From assembly GCA_963764585.1 (NCBI GenBank), contig CAVXTB010000003.1:186001-250000 (forward strand): a stretch of DNA of 64,000 nt, given 5' to 3'. Of this stretch, positions 26,657 through 35,008 are shown piece by piece; the stretch's first letter is position 1; each line of letters starts with the position of its first letter. This DNA is from JAOPZW01 sp963764585 (lineage in GTDB: Bacteria; Actinomycetota; Thermoleophilia; Solirubrobacterales; Solirubrobacteraceae). Made by a program: the position numbers and the translations under genes. Below the pieces are notes generated by a model, which was given only the letters and a program-made list of their open reading frames with translations, was not told the origin of the DNA and did not search any database.

Positions 26657-27277
26657 CTATGCCGCGATGGCGGCCGCGGAGGTCATGACGACATGAGCGG
26701 CGAGGAGCTGCTCGAGCGTCGTGAGATCTCCGGTCTGAGCGGCGTCGGCGAAGGCGTCGGTGAATCGCCGCTGCTCGGCGGCGCTGACCTGCCGGCGATG
26801 TCCGCTGGCGAGACGCAGGCGGGCACGGGTGACGAGCTGCCGGGCGTTCGCCTCGCTCGTCGCGAGCACGTCGGCGATCTGCCGGTACGGGTAGTCGAAC
26901 GCTTCGCGCAGCACGTAGGCGGCTCGTTCGCTGGGAGAGAGCCTCTCCATGAGCATGCGCATCGCGAGCTCGAGCGCCTCGCGTCGCTCCGCGCCGAGCG
27001 TGGGATCGGCTTGGACGTCGACCGGTTCGGCATGCGACGGGTCGATGGACGTCTCGCGCCGTGCACGAGCGGATTGCGCGACGTTGAGCGCGAGGCGCTT
27101 CGTGGTCGTCGCGAGAAACGCGTCGGCGTCGCGCACCCTGTTGCGGTCGGTGCCCTGCCAACGGATCCACGCGTCCTGCACCACGTCATCCGCCTCCGTT
27201 GCACTCTCGAGCGTCCGATAGGCGATCCCGAACAATCGCGGCCGCACGGCCTCGAACGATGCCGCGTGCGGTGTCAT
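26657..27277 (-). CDS. ECF sigma factor, SigJ/ECF41-like, with truncated C-terminal extension
   Basis: Encodes 206 residues. Sigma region 2 is ATEADDVVQDAWIRWQGTDR...RDADAFLATTTKRLALN. Region 4 is LSPSERAAYVLREAFDYPYRQIADVLATSEANARQLVTRARLRL. SigJ/ECF41-type factors carry a SnoaL-like C-terminal extension of about 100 residues that controls activity. Here only its first helix (AEQRRFTDAFADAAQTGDLTTLEQLLAAHVV) remains before an early stop. It is last of three overlapping genes. Three TGTCACG...GGTC promoter-like elements within 8 kb resemble the ECF41 consensus TGTCACA-N16-CGTC. It is functional only if the shortened form is active. Confidence 0.85.
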   Translation of the reverse strand: MTPHAASFEAVRPRLFGIAYRTLESATEADDVVQDAWIRWQGTDRNRVRDADAFLATTTKRLALNVAQSARARRETSIDPSHAEPVDVQADPTLGAERREALELAMRMLMERLSPSERAAYVLREAFDYPYRQIADVLATSEANARQLVTRARLRLASGHRRQVSAAEQRRFTDAFADAAQTGDLTTLEQLLAAHVVMTSAAAIAA

Positions 27278-27498
27278 GACGGACGCTCCATGGCCGCCTC
27301 GACGAAGGCAAGGCGGTCGAATCCCGGGTCGCTGGCGGTCAACTCGTCGGCGAACAGATGCGCCACACCGAGGATCGCGCGCGCCTCGCTCGGTGCGTCT
27401 TGGGCCTCCGCGGTCTGGTGTGCTCTACGAAGGACGCGGGCGACGAACTCCTCGACCGCCTCTGGATCGTCCGCGACGAGCGTGTGATTCGGGCTCAT
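27274..27498 (-). CDS. Small protein upstream of sigma gene
   Basis: Encodes 74 residues, starting MSPNHTLVADDPEAVEEFVARVLRRAH. It is acidic and helical, with no membrane segment, Cys or signal peptide. Its stop overlaps the sigma-factor ATG and its ATG overlaps the stop of the small membrane protein (both 4-base overlaps), so the three are translationally coupled. Position between a membrane protein and a sigma factor makes an accessory or anti-sigma-like role thinkable, but no family was recognised. Confidence 0.65.
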   Translation of the reverse strand: MSPNHTLVADDPEAVEEFVARVLRRAHQTAEAQDAPSEARAILGVAHLFADELTASDPGFDRLAFVEAAMERPS

Positions 27499-27848
27499 CG
27501 CGATGTCCTCGCTGCCGCGACCGGGGCGATCGGTGCCCAGCCTTCCGAGGCGCGGCGTCGATGCGCCAGGCGCACACGGAGGTGGCGGATGAGCAGATAC
27601 GGCGTCGCCAGGATCGCGCCCGCGAGCGCCACGAGGGCCGCCGCCGCGACGACCACGACGACCATGGTCACGAGCAGCGCGAACGGCCCGGCGAGCATCA
27701 GCGCGAGCAGCACGAGTCCTGCCCACGCCACGAGGACGGGCGGCCCGGCGACGAAGACGGTGTCGACGACCGGGAGGACGTCGGCGAGCTGGTCGCCGAG
27801 GGTCGAGGGCCCGGATGCGGTGGGGGTGATGGGTTCGGCGGTGTGCAT
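27495..27848 (-). CDS. Small two-helix membrane protein (paralogue of 36610 gene)
   Basis: Encodes 117 residues. An N-terminal polar region (1-35) is followed by two hydrophobic helices (about 38-58 and 60-85) and a basic Arg/His tail (LLIRHLRVRLAHRRR). It is the first gene of the operon ending in the sigma factor. The gene at 36610 encodes a protein with the same architecture and related helix and tail sequence. Two GACT(A/G)GGCAC boxes lie 44-77 bases upstream, as they do near the paralogue. Function unknown; a membrane-linked sensor for the sigma factor is possible but unproven. Confidence 0.7.
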   Translation of the reverse strand: MHTAEPITPTASGPSTLGDQLADVLPVVDTVFVAGPPVLVAWAGLVLLALMLAGPFALLVTMVVVVVAAAALVALAGAILATPYLLIRHLRVRLAHRRRASEGWAPIAPVAAARTSR

Positions 27849-27891
27849 GGTGCGAGTCTCGATCGGGGCGGGCGGGATCGCGTCCGGGCAA

Positions 27892-27925
27892 GTGCCTAGT
27901 CGGGGCCGGCTGGGTGCCCAGTCGG
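27892..27925. promoter_or_regulatory. Two direct-repeat boxes between divergent operon and LAL regulator
   Basis: GTGCCTAGTCGG (27892-27903) and GTGCCCAGTCGG (27914-27925) are direct repeats 22 bases apart, two helical turns. Read on the minus strand they are CGACT(A/G)GGCAC, upstream of the membrane-protein/sigma operon. On the plus strand they precede the LAL regulator. Related boxes occur at 36544-36565 and 38083-38092. Confidence 0.65.
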
Positions 27926-27958
27926 CACCGAGCGCCGCGGCGGATAGGCTCCACGCTC

Positions 27959-30712
27959 GTGCTACGAGGCCGCCGTAGCGAGTGCGAGGCGCTGGACCGC
28001 CAGCTGCAGCGCGTCCGGTCGGGGCAGAGCTCGGTGCTGGTGGTGCGCGGCGAGGCGGGGGTCGGCAAGACGGCGCTGCTGGGGTACGTCGCCGAGCGGG
28101 CGTCGGGGTGTCGGATCGTCCGGGTCGCGGGTGTCGAGTCCGAGATGGAGCTCGCCGTGGCCGGGCTGCATCAGCTGTGCGCGCCGATGCTCGACGGGCT
28201 GGGCGGGTTGCCCGGTCCGCAGCGGGATGCCCTGCGTGTCGCGTTCGGGCTGCAGGACGGCGGCGCGCCGGATCGCTTCCTGGTCGCCCTGGCGGTCCTG
28301 AGCCTCCTGGCCGAGGCGGCCGAGGCGGAACCGCTCGTGTGCCTGGTCGACGATGCGCAATGGCTCGATCGGGCCTCCGCGCAGGCGCTGGCGTTCGTGG
28401 CGCGGCGCCTGCTGGCAGAGAGCATCGCCATGGTGTTCGCCGTCCGCGAGCCCAGCGACGCCAACGATCTCAGCGGCCTGCCGGAGCTCGTCGTCGGCGG
28501 CCTCGCCGACGGCGACGCACGCTCGTTGCTGGCGTCGGCCATGCCGGGGCGGCTGGACGAGCGCGTCCTCGATCAGATCGTCGCCGAGACGCGCGGCAAC
28601 CCACTGGCGTTGCTGGAGCTGCCGCGTGGGTTGACGACGGCCGAGCTCGCGGGCGGGTTCGGGCTTCCCGACGCGCGGCCCGTGGCCACCCGCGTCGAGG
28701 AGACCTTCGTGCAACGGGTCCGGGCGCTTCCGCGCGAGACCCAGCGCCTGCTGCTGTTGGCGGCGGCCGAGCCGGTCGGCGACGTGAGCTTGTTGTGGCG
28801 GGCGGCCGAGAGGCTCGGGATCAGAGGCGACGCGGGGAGGCCGGCCGAGGAGGCCGCGCTGATCGAGCTCGGCATCCGGGTGCGGTTCCGGCATCCACTC
28901 GTCCGCTCGGCTGCCTACCGGGCCGCTGACTTTCGCGACCGCCAGGAAGTGCATCGAGCGCTGGCCGAGGCGACCGATCCGGATACCGATCCCGATCGTC
29001 GCGCCTGGCATCGGGCGCAAGCGGCGTCCGGGCCCGACGAGGCGGTGGCCGATGAGCTGGAGCGCTCGGCCGACCGGGCGCAGGCCCGTGGGGGCGCGGC
29101 GGCGGCTGCGGCCTTCCTGGCCCGCGCGGCCGAGCTGACCCCCGATCCGGCGGGGAGGGGAAAGCGGGCGGTGGCCGCCGCGCAGGCGAAGTTCGATGCT
29201 GCGGCAGCGGACGCGGCGCTCGAGCTGCTGGCGATCGCCGAGCTCGCCCCGCTCGACGAGCTTCAGCGCGCGCGGTTGGAGCGGTTGCGCGCGGAGATCG
29301 CGTTCGCCCGCACGCGTGGCAGGGACGCTCCGGCGTTGTTGCTCGCTGCCGCCCGGCACCTCGAGCCGCTCGACGCCGCGATGGCTCGCGAGACCCATCT
29401 CGAGGCGATGGCGGCGGCGATGTACGCCGGTCGCCTCGGCGGCGAACCGGGCGTCCGCGTGGCGGCGGACGCCGCTCAGGCTGCGCCGGCGGCCCCGCAT
29501 CCGCCACGCGCGATGGACCTGCTCCTCGACGGCCTGGCGACGAGATTCACCGAGGGCTACGCGGCCGGTGTGCCGCCGCTCCGGAGGGCCCTCGACACGT
29601 TCCGCCACGTGGAGGGATTGACGGCAAGCGACGTGCGTTGGCTCTGGCTGGCCTGTCGCCTGGCCCAGGATCTCTGGGACGACGAGCTCTGGCACGTGCT
29701 CGCGACGCGTGGGCTGCGCGTCGCGCGGGAGACGGGCGCGCTCCGCGTGCTTCCGATCGCCGCCACCTATCGCGCCTCCCTCCACGTTCATGCGGGAGCG
29801 TTCGCTGCCGCCTCGTCGCTGATCGAGGAGGCCGACGCGATCGTCGAGGCGACCGGCATGGCGCCGCTGAAGTTCGCGTCGCTGATGCTGGCCGGGTGGC
29901 GCGGCAACGAGGACGAGGCCCTCGAGCTGTTCGAGGCTGGGAGGCTCGAGGCGACGGCGAGGGGCGAGGGCATGGGGCTGAACGTCCTCGAGTGGGCCAC
30001 CGCGCTTCTGTACAACGGCCTCGGCCGCTACGCCGAGGCGCTCGCGGCCGCCCAGCGAGGCGGCGAACAGGACGATGCCGGGCTCTTCGCGTGGACCCTC
30101 GTCGAGCGCATCGAGGCGGGCGCCCGCAGCGGCGCGACGGACGCGGCCTCCGCCGCGCTCGATCGCCTCAGCGGGCGCACGCAAGCGAGCGGCACCGATT
30201 GGGCGCTCGGCATCGAGGCCGGCTCACGCGCGCTGCTGAGCGACGGACGCGATGCGGAGCCCCTCTACAGCGAGGCGGTCGAGCGGCTCGCGCGCAGCCG
30301 AGGCGTGGTCCACCTCGCCCGCGCCCAGCTCCTCTACGGCGAATGGCTGCGTCGCGAGAACCGGCGCGTCGACGCGCGCGAGCAGCTTCGAGCCGCCTAC
30401 GACCGTTTCGACCTGATCGGCGCCGAGGGGTTCGCCGAGCGCGCCCGCCGCGAGCTGCTGGCCACCGGCGAGACCGCGCCCAGGCGGACGGTGGAGACCC
30501 GCGACGTCCTCACGCCCCAGGAGGCCCAGATCGCCCGGATGGCAAGCGACAGGCAGACGAACCCGGAGATCGGCGCCAAGCTGTTCATCAGCCCGCGCAC
30601 CGTCGAGTACCACCTGCGCAAGGTGTTCACCAAGCTCGAGATCAGCTCCCGCAAGGAGCTGCGCAGCGCGCTTGCCGGCATTCCCGACGCCGGCGCTGTC
30701 ACAACTCGCTAG
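27959..30712 (+). CDS. LAL-family (ATPase-LuxR) transcriptional regulator
   Basis: Encodes about 917 residues. The Walker A motif VVRGEAGVGKTALLGY is at about residue 30, Walker B is LVCLVDDAQWLD, and a long TPR-like helical region follows. The C-terminal LuxR helix-turn-helix is DVLTPQEAQIARMASDRQTNPEIGAKLFISPRTVEYHLRKVFTKL. It is full length, unlike the broken relative at the start of the window. The GTG at 27959 begins the conserved VLRGRRSECEALDRQL; an earlier GTG at 27914 would put the direct-repeat boxes inside the gene. The ligand is unknown. It may bind the GACTGGGCAC boxes in its own promoter. Confidence 0.9.
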   Translation: MLRGRRSECEALDRQLQRVRSGQSSVLVVRGEAGVGKTALLGYVAERASGCRIVRVAGVESEMELAVAGLHQLCAPMLDGLGGLPGPQRDALRVAFGLQDGGAPDRFLVALAVLSLLAEAAEAEPLVCLVDDAQWLDRASAQALAFVARRLLAESIAMVFAVREPSDANDLSGLPELVVGGLADGDARSLLASAMPGRLDERVLDQIVAETRGNPLALLELPRGLTTAELAGGFGLPDARPVATRVEETFVQRVRALPRETQRLLLLAAAEPVGDVSLLWRAAERLGIRGDAGRPAEEAALIELGIRVRFRHPLVRSAAYRAADFRDRQEVHRALAEATDPDTDPDRRAWHRAQAASGPDEAVADELERSADRAQARGGAAAAAAFLARAAELTPDPAGRGKRAVAAAQAKFDAAAADAALELLAIAELAPLDELQRARLERLRAEIAFARTRGRDAPALLLAAARHLEPLDAAMARETHLEAMAAAMYAGRLGGEPGVRVAADAAQAAPAAPHPPRAMDLLLDGLATRFTEGYAAGVPPLRRALDTFRHVEGLTASDVRWLWLACRLAQDLWDDELWHVLATRGLRVARETGALRVLPIAATYRASLHVHAGAFAAASSLIEEADAIVEATGMAPLKFASLMLAGWRGNEDEALELFEAGRLEATARGEGMGLNVLEWATALLYNGLGRYAEALAAAQRGGEQDDAGLFAWTLVERIEAGARSGATDAASAALDRLSGRTQASGTDWALGIEAGSRALLSDGRDAEPLYSEAVERLARSRGVVHLARAQLLYGEWLRRENRRVDAREQLRAAYDRFDLIGAEGFAERARRELLATGETAPRRTVETRDVLTPQEAQIARMASDRQTNPEIGAKLFISPRTVEYHLRKVFTKLEISSRKELRSALAGIPDAGAVTTR

Positions 30713-30732
30713 CGCTTCATTCCCGAACACCG

Positions 30733-30760
30733 TGTCACGAGTCGTGCCCCCTGTCCGGTC
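30733..30760 (+). promoter_or_regulatory. ECF41-like promoter before NmrA copy 1
   Basis: TGTCACG at 30733-30739 and GGTC at 30757-30760, 17 bases apart, with CTGTCCGGTCTTCGCT matching the two sites at 32365 and 34222. The ATG at 30769 is only eight bases beyond, so a transcript would be nearly leaderless. Confidence 0.55.
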
Positions 30761-30768
30761 TTCGCTAC

Positions 30769-31242
30769 ATGAAGATCGTGGTCATCGGCGGCAGTGGGCT
30801 CATCGGATCGAAGCTCGTGGCCAAACTCGACGAGCGCGGCCACCAGACGGTCGCGGCGTCACCCGACACAGGCGTCAACACGCTCACCGGCGAGGGACTC
30901 GCCGATGCCCTGGCGGGCGCCTCCGTGGTCGTCGACGTGTCGAACGCTCCCTCGTTCGAGGACGCCGCCGTGCTCGAGTTCTTCGACACGTCGACCCGCA
31001 ACCTGCTGGCGGCGGAGGCGGCCGCGGGGGTGGGACATCACGTCGCGCTGTCGGTGGTGGGCACCGAGCGCCTGACCGAGAGCGCCTACTTCCGCGCGAA
31101 GCTCGCACAGGAGGAGCTGATCGAGGAGTCCTCGATCCCGTACTCGATCGTGCGGGCGACGCAGTCCGACGACGTCGCCGGCGCGCTCGGCCGGATCGCG
31201 GTGGGTTCGCCGGTCAACGGCATCGTCGAGATCGCCAGGTGA
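30769..31242 (+). pseudogene. NmrA-type NAD(P)-binding oxidoreductase, internally deleted copy
   Basis: The first 120 residues (MKIVVIGGSGLIGSKLV, then VVVDVSNAPSFED, FFDTSTRNLLAAE, GHHVALSVVGTERL) match the intact paralogue at 38159 closely. After IPYSIVRATQ the sequence skips about 35 residues to SDDVAGALGRIAVGSP, then stops at VEIAR. In another frame the DNA continues QVITDP, equivalent to the TVIGDPHARYYG part of the paralogue, and then runs into the next gene. So at least two internal segments are gone. It probably makes no active enzyme. Confidence 0.75.
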
Positions 31243-31254
31243 TCACCGACCCAG

Positions 31255-32040
31255 TCACTCCTGAAGCGAGGCGAGCTGGTCGCCGAAGCGAGCCATCGCC
31301 CCGCGGTACAGCAGATGTCCCCAGCTCACCCGGGCCACGCCCATCCCGGCCAGCTCTGCGAGCGACGGCGCCTGCGGCAGGCGTACGACGTTCACCGGGC
31401 CGCGCACCTCCGACATGAAGCGGCGCAGCGCATCCGTCTCCCACAGGGTGATCGGGTACACGCAGTCGACGCCGGCCTCGAGGTAGGCATTCGCGCGCCG
31501 CAGCGCTTCGGGAACGAGCTCCTCCTGGGTCCCGGCGCCGGCACCGGCGAGGAAGGGACCGAGGAAGACGTCCACCCGGGCGTTGATCACGAGCCGGTAG
31601 CCGTCCGCCGACGCGGCCTGGCGAACCGCCCCGAGCCACTCGGCGTGCCGGTCGGGATCGCGGAGGCTGCCGGCGGTGTGGTCGGTGTCCTCGAGATTGC
31701 AGCCGGTGGCCCCGGCGCTCTGCAGCGCAGCGACCAGCTCGGCGGGCTCCATCCCGTAGCCGGCCTCGGCGTCGACCGTCACGGGCACCTCGACGCCCCT
31801 GGCGATCCGCGCCGCCGCGGCGAGCATCTCGTCGCCCGGCGCACCCTCGTGGTCCTCATACCCCAACGTCGCGGCCACGCCTGCGCTGGTGGTCGCGACC
31901 ACGGGAAACCCAGCAGCGACCACCGCTCTCGCCGTCGCCACGTCCCAGGCGTTCGGTAGCAGGAGGGGGGCGCCGGGGCGGTGCAGCGACCGCAGCAGGT
32001 CGCACCGACTCTCGAGGTCGGTCGTCTGAGAGGAGGTCAT
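31255..32040 (-). CDS. Isocitrate lyase/PEP mutase superfamily protein
   Basis: Encodes 261 residues. The fold motifs are PLLLPNAWDVATARAVVAAGFPVVATTSAG, VPVTVDAEAGYG (Mg2+-binding Asp), GCNLEDTDH, LVINARVDVFL and GVDCVYPITLWE. The KKCGH motif of isocitrate lyase is absent, so this belongs to the oxaloacetate decarboxylase/PEP-mutase-like group of unknown substrate. It is transcribed towards the 3' end of the deleted NmrA copy, with only 12 bases between them; the deletion in that gene may end at this boundary. Confidence 0.85.
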   Translation of the reverse strand: MTSSQTTDLESRCDLLRSLHRPGAPLLLPNAWDVATARAVVAAGFPVVATTSAGVAATLGYEDHEGAPGDEMLAAAARIARGVEVPVTVDAEAGYGMEPAELVAALQSAGATGCNLEDTDHTAGSLRDPDRHAEWLGAVRQAASADGYRLVINARVDVFLGPFLAGAGAGTQEELVPEALRRANAYLEAGVDCVYPITLWETDALRRFMSEVRGPVNVVRLPQAPSLAELAGMGVARVSWGHLLYRGAMARFGDQLASLQE

Positions 32041-32348
32041 GTGAAGAACCTACGCCGCCCTCTCGGAGCACGGTGTGAAGCGCTTGAAGGACCGCGCGTT
32101 ACTTGCGCGCCGTCGAGCCGGCGACGAGTGGTGCGTACGGCGAGGGGCCGATGTGGCGGATGGGGGTGACCTTCGGGGTCAGCATCGTGCGCGCAGCCTG
32201 CTCCTGCGGCGCGCTGCGCGCGTCAGGGAGGCACCCCAGGCCGCGCCCTAGTCTCGACCTCCGGATACTGGCTGGGCGAGCCCGGGCTACCACCGCCCCG
32301 AACCCCTCCACAAGAGCCTTGGGTTCGGACTGCTGCTCGTTCGCGTGC
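32041..32348. other. Gene-poor stretch
   Basis: About 300 bases without a convincing gene. A minus-strand open frame (32099-32422) ends in a Pro-rich, protein-like MLTPKVTPIRHIGPSPYAPL. It runs antisense through the 49-base repeat and has no ribosome site, so it may be only a decayed 3' end of a lost gene. No tRNA-like fold was seen. Confidence 0.4.
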
Positions 32349-32397
32349 GCGCGAAACGAAGTCTTGTCACGACTGGCGCCGCTGTTCGGTCTTGGCT
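32349..32397 (+). promoter_or_regulatory. Duplicated 49-base upstream element containing ECF41-like promoter, copy 1
   Basis: Almost identical to 34206-34254 (one base indel): GCGCGAAACGAA, then GTCTTGTCACGACTGGCGCC and onward to CTTGGCT. Inside it, TGTCACG (32365-32371) and GGTC (32388-32391) are 16 bases apart, close to the ECF41 consensus. The hydrolase ATG is 82 bases downstream. Confidence 0.7.
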
Positions 32398-32472
32398 CGT
32401 ACGCCCCTCCCCATCGCGCCACGCCAACCCAGGCGCGGCGCGGCCCCTCACCACCTCCGAAGGAGCCCCAAG

Positions 32473-33303
32473 ATGCGTATCACTCCGCCCATCGTTCTCA
32501 TCCACGGTCTCTGGCTCACAGCGCGCAGCTGGGAGCGCTGGAAGGCGCGCTTCGAGGAGCGCGGACACGAGGTGCTCACGCCGGCCTGGCCGCGCATGGA
32601 GGGCGAGGTCGAGGCCCTCCGCCGCGACCCGTCCGTCATGAACGGGCTCGGCCTCGCCGAGGTCGTCGACCACTACGACCGGATCGTCCGTGGGCTCGGC
32701 ACCCCGCCGGTGATCATGGGGCACTCCACCGGCGGCCTGCTGACCGAACTCCTGCTCGACCGCGGCCTTGGTGCGGCCGGGGTCGGCCTGTCGCCGGCGC
32801 CGGTGAAGGGCGTGCTGCGCCTGCCGCCGGCCTTGCTTCGCTCTGTCTTCCCGGGGCTCCGCAACCCGGCGAACCGAAAGAAGACCATCCCGCTGACGCC
32901 CAAGCAGTTCCGCTACTCCTTCACCAACACCATGAACGACGCGGACGCCGAGGCGGCCTACGAGCGCTACTACGTTCCCGCCCCCGGCCGGGTGGTCTTC
33001 CAGGCGGCGTTCGCCAACCTGAATCCGCACGCCGTCACCAAGGTCGACTTCCACAAGGACGACCGCCCGCCGCTGCTCGTGATCGGCAACGATCAGGACC
33101 ACACGATCCCGGCGTCGGTGAGCAGGGAGGCCGCCAAGCGCCTCGGCAAGTCGAGGGCCGTGGTGGACTACAAGGAGTTCGCGGGACGCCCCCACTTCAC
33201 GGCCGGCGCACCCGGCTGGGAAGCGGTCGCCGACTACGCGCTCGACTGGGCGAACCGCCACGTCGGCGCGCCGACCCAGACGCTGGAGCCGGCGAGGGCC
33301 TGA
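32473..33303 (+). CDS. Alpha/beta hydrolase
   Basis: Encodes 276 residues. PIVLIHGLWLTARSWERW is the oxyanion region, PVIMGHSTGGLL carries the nucleophile in GHSTGG, LLVIGNDQDHTIP the acid and GRPHFTAG the His. AAGGAG-type sequence lies eight bases upstream of the ATG. The gene is preceded by the duplicated ECF41-like promoter element, as is the broken hydrolase at 34315, so the two may be an old tandem pair. Substrate unknown; there is no signal peptide. Confidence 0.88.
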   Translation: MRITPPIVLIHGLWLTARSWERWKARFEERGHEVLTPAWPRMEGEVEALRRDPSVMNGLGLAEVVDHYDRIVRGLGTPPVIMGHSTGGLLTELLLDRGLGAAGVGLSPAPVKGVLRLPPALLRSVFPGLRNPANRKKTIPLTPKQFRYSFTNTMNDADAEAAYERYYVPAPGRVVFQAAFANLNPHAVTKVDFHKDDRPPLLVIGNDQDHTIPASVSREAAKRLGKSRAVVDYKEFAGRPHFTAGAPGWEAVADYALDWANRHVGAPTQTLEPARA

Positions 33304-33370
33304 CGCCCGCCGTCAGCGACCGCCCTGGCGCTCGGAAGCAGGAGGGGGCGCCGGGCGGTGCGCAGAGCTC

Positions 33371-34021
33371 TCAGCGCTGCGGATGCCATCCGACCGCCCG
33401 GGTGAAGCGCTCGGCTGACACACGCTCTCCGTCACGGCACACGTTGTAGATGCCGCTGGGCAGCGACAGCGCCGAGAGGAGCGCGCGCCCGGCGTCGGAG
33501 ACGTGCAGCGTCGCGCCGAAGTCGCCCATCGGCTGGTCGTACCAGGTGCCCGGGCCGTCGAGCAGCCCCAGTCGCAGGACGACACCGCGTCCGCCGGCGC
33601 GGGCGAAGCGCTCGGCCTGCTGCTCGGCGACGAGCGCGGAGCGCAGGATCGGCAAGACCTTGCCGACTGGTGTGTCCTCGGACACTGCGCCGTCAGGCGG
33701 GTAGACAAACGTCACCGTGGGCTGGACGTAGACCGTCGCCCCGGCCGCGATCGCCGCGTCGACGAGGATTCTCGAAGCGTCCGCGCGAAGCCGATCGTTC
33801 TCGCGCCACGCGTCCAGATCCGAGAGCTGCTCGAGCGAGCGGATCCGGGTCGCCAGGTGCAGAACGCCATCGACGTCGCGCACGGCGTCGGCGACCGCGG
33901 ATGGGTCGAGGAGGTCGAGCTCCTCGTGCCTGGGCATCGCGAGCTCATGGCCAGCGGCCTGCGCGAGGGGCCGCAGCGCGCGGCCGAGCACCCCGGTTCC
34001 CCCGGTTACCAACAGCCGCAT
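33371..34021 (-). CDS. NAD-dependent epimerase/dehydratase (extended SDR)
   Basis: Encodes 216 residues. MRLLVTGGTGVLGRALRPLA gives the TGxxGxxG cofactor motif, with LDLLDPSAVADAV and GVLHLATR following. The usual YxxxK active-site pair is not obvious: the segment with VTFVYPPDG and DTPVGK is degenerate, and the protein is shorter than the usual 280-320. It may be an atypical or reduced family member. Oxidoreductases and epimerases of this sort are common ECF41-sigma targets, but no ECF41-type motif precedes this one. Confidence 0.75.
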   Translation of the reverse strand: MRLLVTGGTGVLGRALRPLAQAAGHELAMPRHEELDLLDPSAVADAVRDVDGVLHLATRIRSLEQLSDLDAWRENDRLRADASRILVDAAIAAGATVYVQPTVTFVYPPDGAVSEDTPVGKVLPILRSALVAEQQAERFARAGGRGVVLRLGLLDGPGTWYDQPMGDFGATLHVSDAGRALLSALSLPSGIYNVCRDGERVSAERFTRAVGWHPQR

Positions 34022-34205
34022 CGACGATCGCCTCAGAGATTCGAGGCCTGGTCTGGATCGGGCCTGGCTGCTCACAGCCTCACACCTGACTGGATTGTTG
34101 CGGATTCAACGGGCCGCGGGCCTACGGGTCGCGGCCCGTCGCCGCCGGTTGCCCCATCGAGCGTCGCGGGGTCGGTTGGCGTTGCCTGCGATGGCCGCCA
34201 CCCCG

Positions 34206-34254
34206 CGCGAAACGAACGTCTTGTCACGACTGGCGCCGCTGTTCGGTCTTGGCT
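34206..34254 (+). promoter_or_regulatory. Duplicated 49-base upstream element containing ECF41-like promoter, copy 2
   Basis: Second copy of the element at 32349. TGTCACG is at 34222-34228 and GGTC at 34245-34248 (16-base spacer). It precedes the broken alpha/beta hydrolase by 61 bases. Confidence 0.7.
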
Positions 34255-34314
34255 GGTGCATAGCCGATCGTGCCGAGGGCGCGACTCGGGTCAGCCAAGC
34301 GAAAGGACCTTGTG

Positions 34315-34645
34315 ATGCAGCCCACGATCGTTCTCGTCCACGGCGCGTTCGCGGAGTCGGCGAGTTGGGATCGCGTGATCGATTCGCTGGTGGTGGAGGG
34401 CCAGCGCGTGGTCGCAGCGGCCAATCCCTTGCGGGGAGTCGCCGCTGACGCTGCTGCGGTCAGTGACCTGGTCCGCGCGATCGATGAGCCGGTGGTGCTC
34501 GTCGCGCACTCCTTACATGGCCGAGCGTTCCGGCGCGCACCGCACGATCGAGATCCCGGGCGCGTCGCACGCGGTCCCCGTCGCTCACCCCGACGCGACC
34601 GCGCACCTGATCCTCGAGGCCGCCGCGCTCCACGTCGCCGCCTGA
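34315..34645 (+). pseudogene. Alpha/beta hydrolase with internal deletion and frameshift
   Basis: Frame 1 encodes a good N terminus, PTIVLVHGAFAESASWDRVIDSL, up to VVLVAHS, exactly where the nucleophile-containing GHSYGG motif should follow. From about 34515 frame 2 encodes the authentic C terminus, YMAERSGAHRTIEIPGASHAV and ATAHLILEAA. Some 120-150 residues, including the catalytic Ser and Asp, are missing. The promoter-like element upstream is intact. A decayed gene or an assembly collapse. Confidence 0.8.
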
Positions 34646-34678
34646 CCCTGACCCGACGCGACAGGAGGCTGCCCTCGC

Positions 34679-35008
34679 ATGCGCCGTTTCACCGACGCAC
34701 TGGCGCTGGATCCCCTCAGCCCGATCGCGGACACCTCGTCGACGCCGGACCCGCTCGCGCTTGAGCCACTGTCTCCGCTGTCTGCTGGCGCACGATCAGC
34801 AACCGCGAGGAATGACGCCGGAGTGGACGCCGAACGGGCGCCCGCTCCGGCGCCTCAGCTCGGGTTGGTCGCGCGCGCCGGTTCAGCGGGGTCGACCGTG
34901 GCTGCCCAGCTGCCGAGGAGATGCAGGGCCTCCTCGGAGCGCGAGCCGGGCTCGGCGGCACCAGCAGGTCGAGGCGCTCGTTGCCCACGAACGCGGCGGC
35001 ACCGGTGA
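34679..35008 (+). CDS. Doubtful small frame with good ribosome site
   Basis: ATG at 34679 follows a strong AGGAGG at 34662-34667. The first 37 residues (MRRFTDALALDPLSPIADTS, then DPLALEPLSPLSAGA) look protein-like, with a repeated PLxxxPLSP. From about 34855 the frame runs antisense to the XRE regulator. It may be the 5' stump of a gene whose remainder was lost. Not recognised. Confidence 0.3.
   Translation: MRRFTDALALDPLSPIADTSSTPDPLALEPLSPLSAGARSATARNDAGVDAERAPAPAPQLGLVARAGSAGSTVAAQLPRRCRASSEREPGSAAPAGRGARCPRTRRHR

Noticed and set aside
30698..30720. TGTCACA at the end of the LAL gene as another ECF41 promoter
   Set aside because: No CGTC- or GGTC-like second element occurs at 15-18 bases, and the nearby site at 30733 fits better.
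32099..32422. Minus-strand 107-residue frame
   Set aside because: It has no ribosome site and runs antisense through the duplicated promoter element. Only its last 25 residues look protein-like, so at most it is a decayed remnant.
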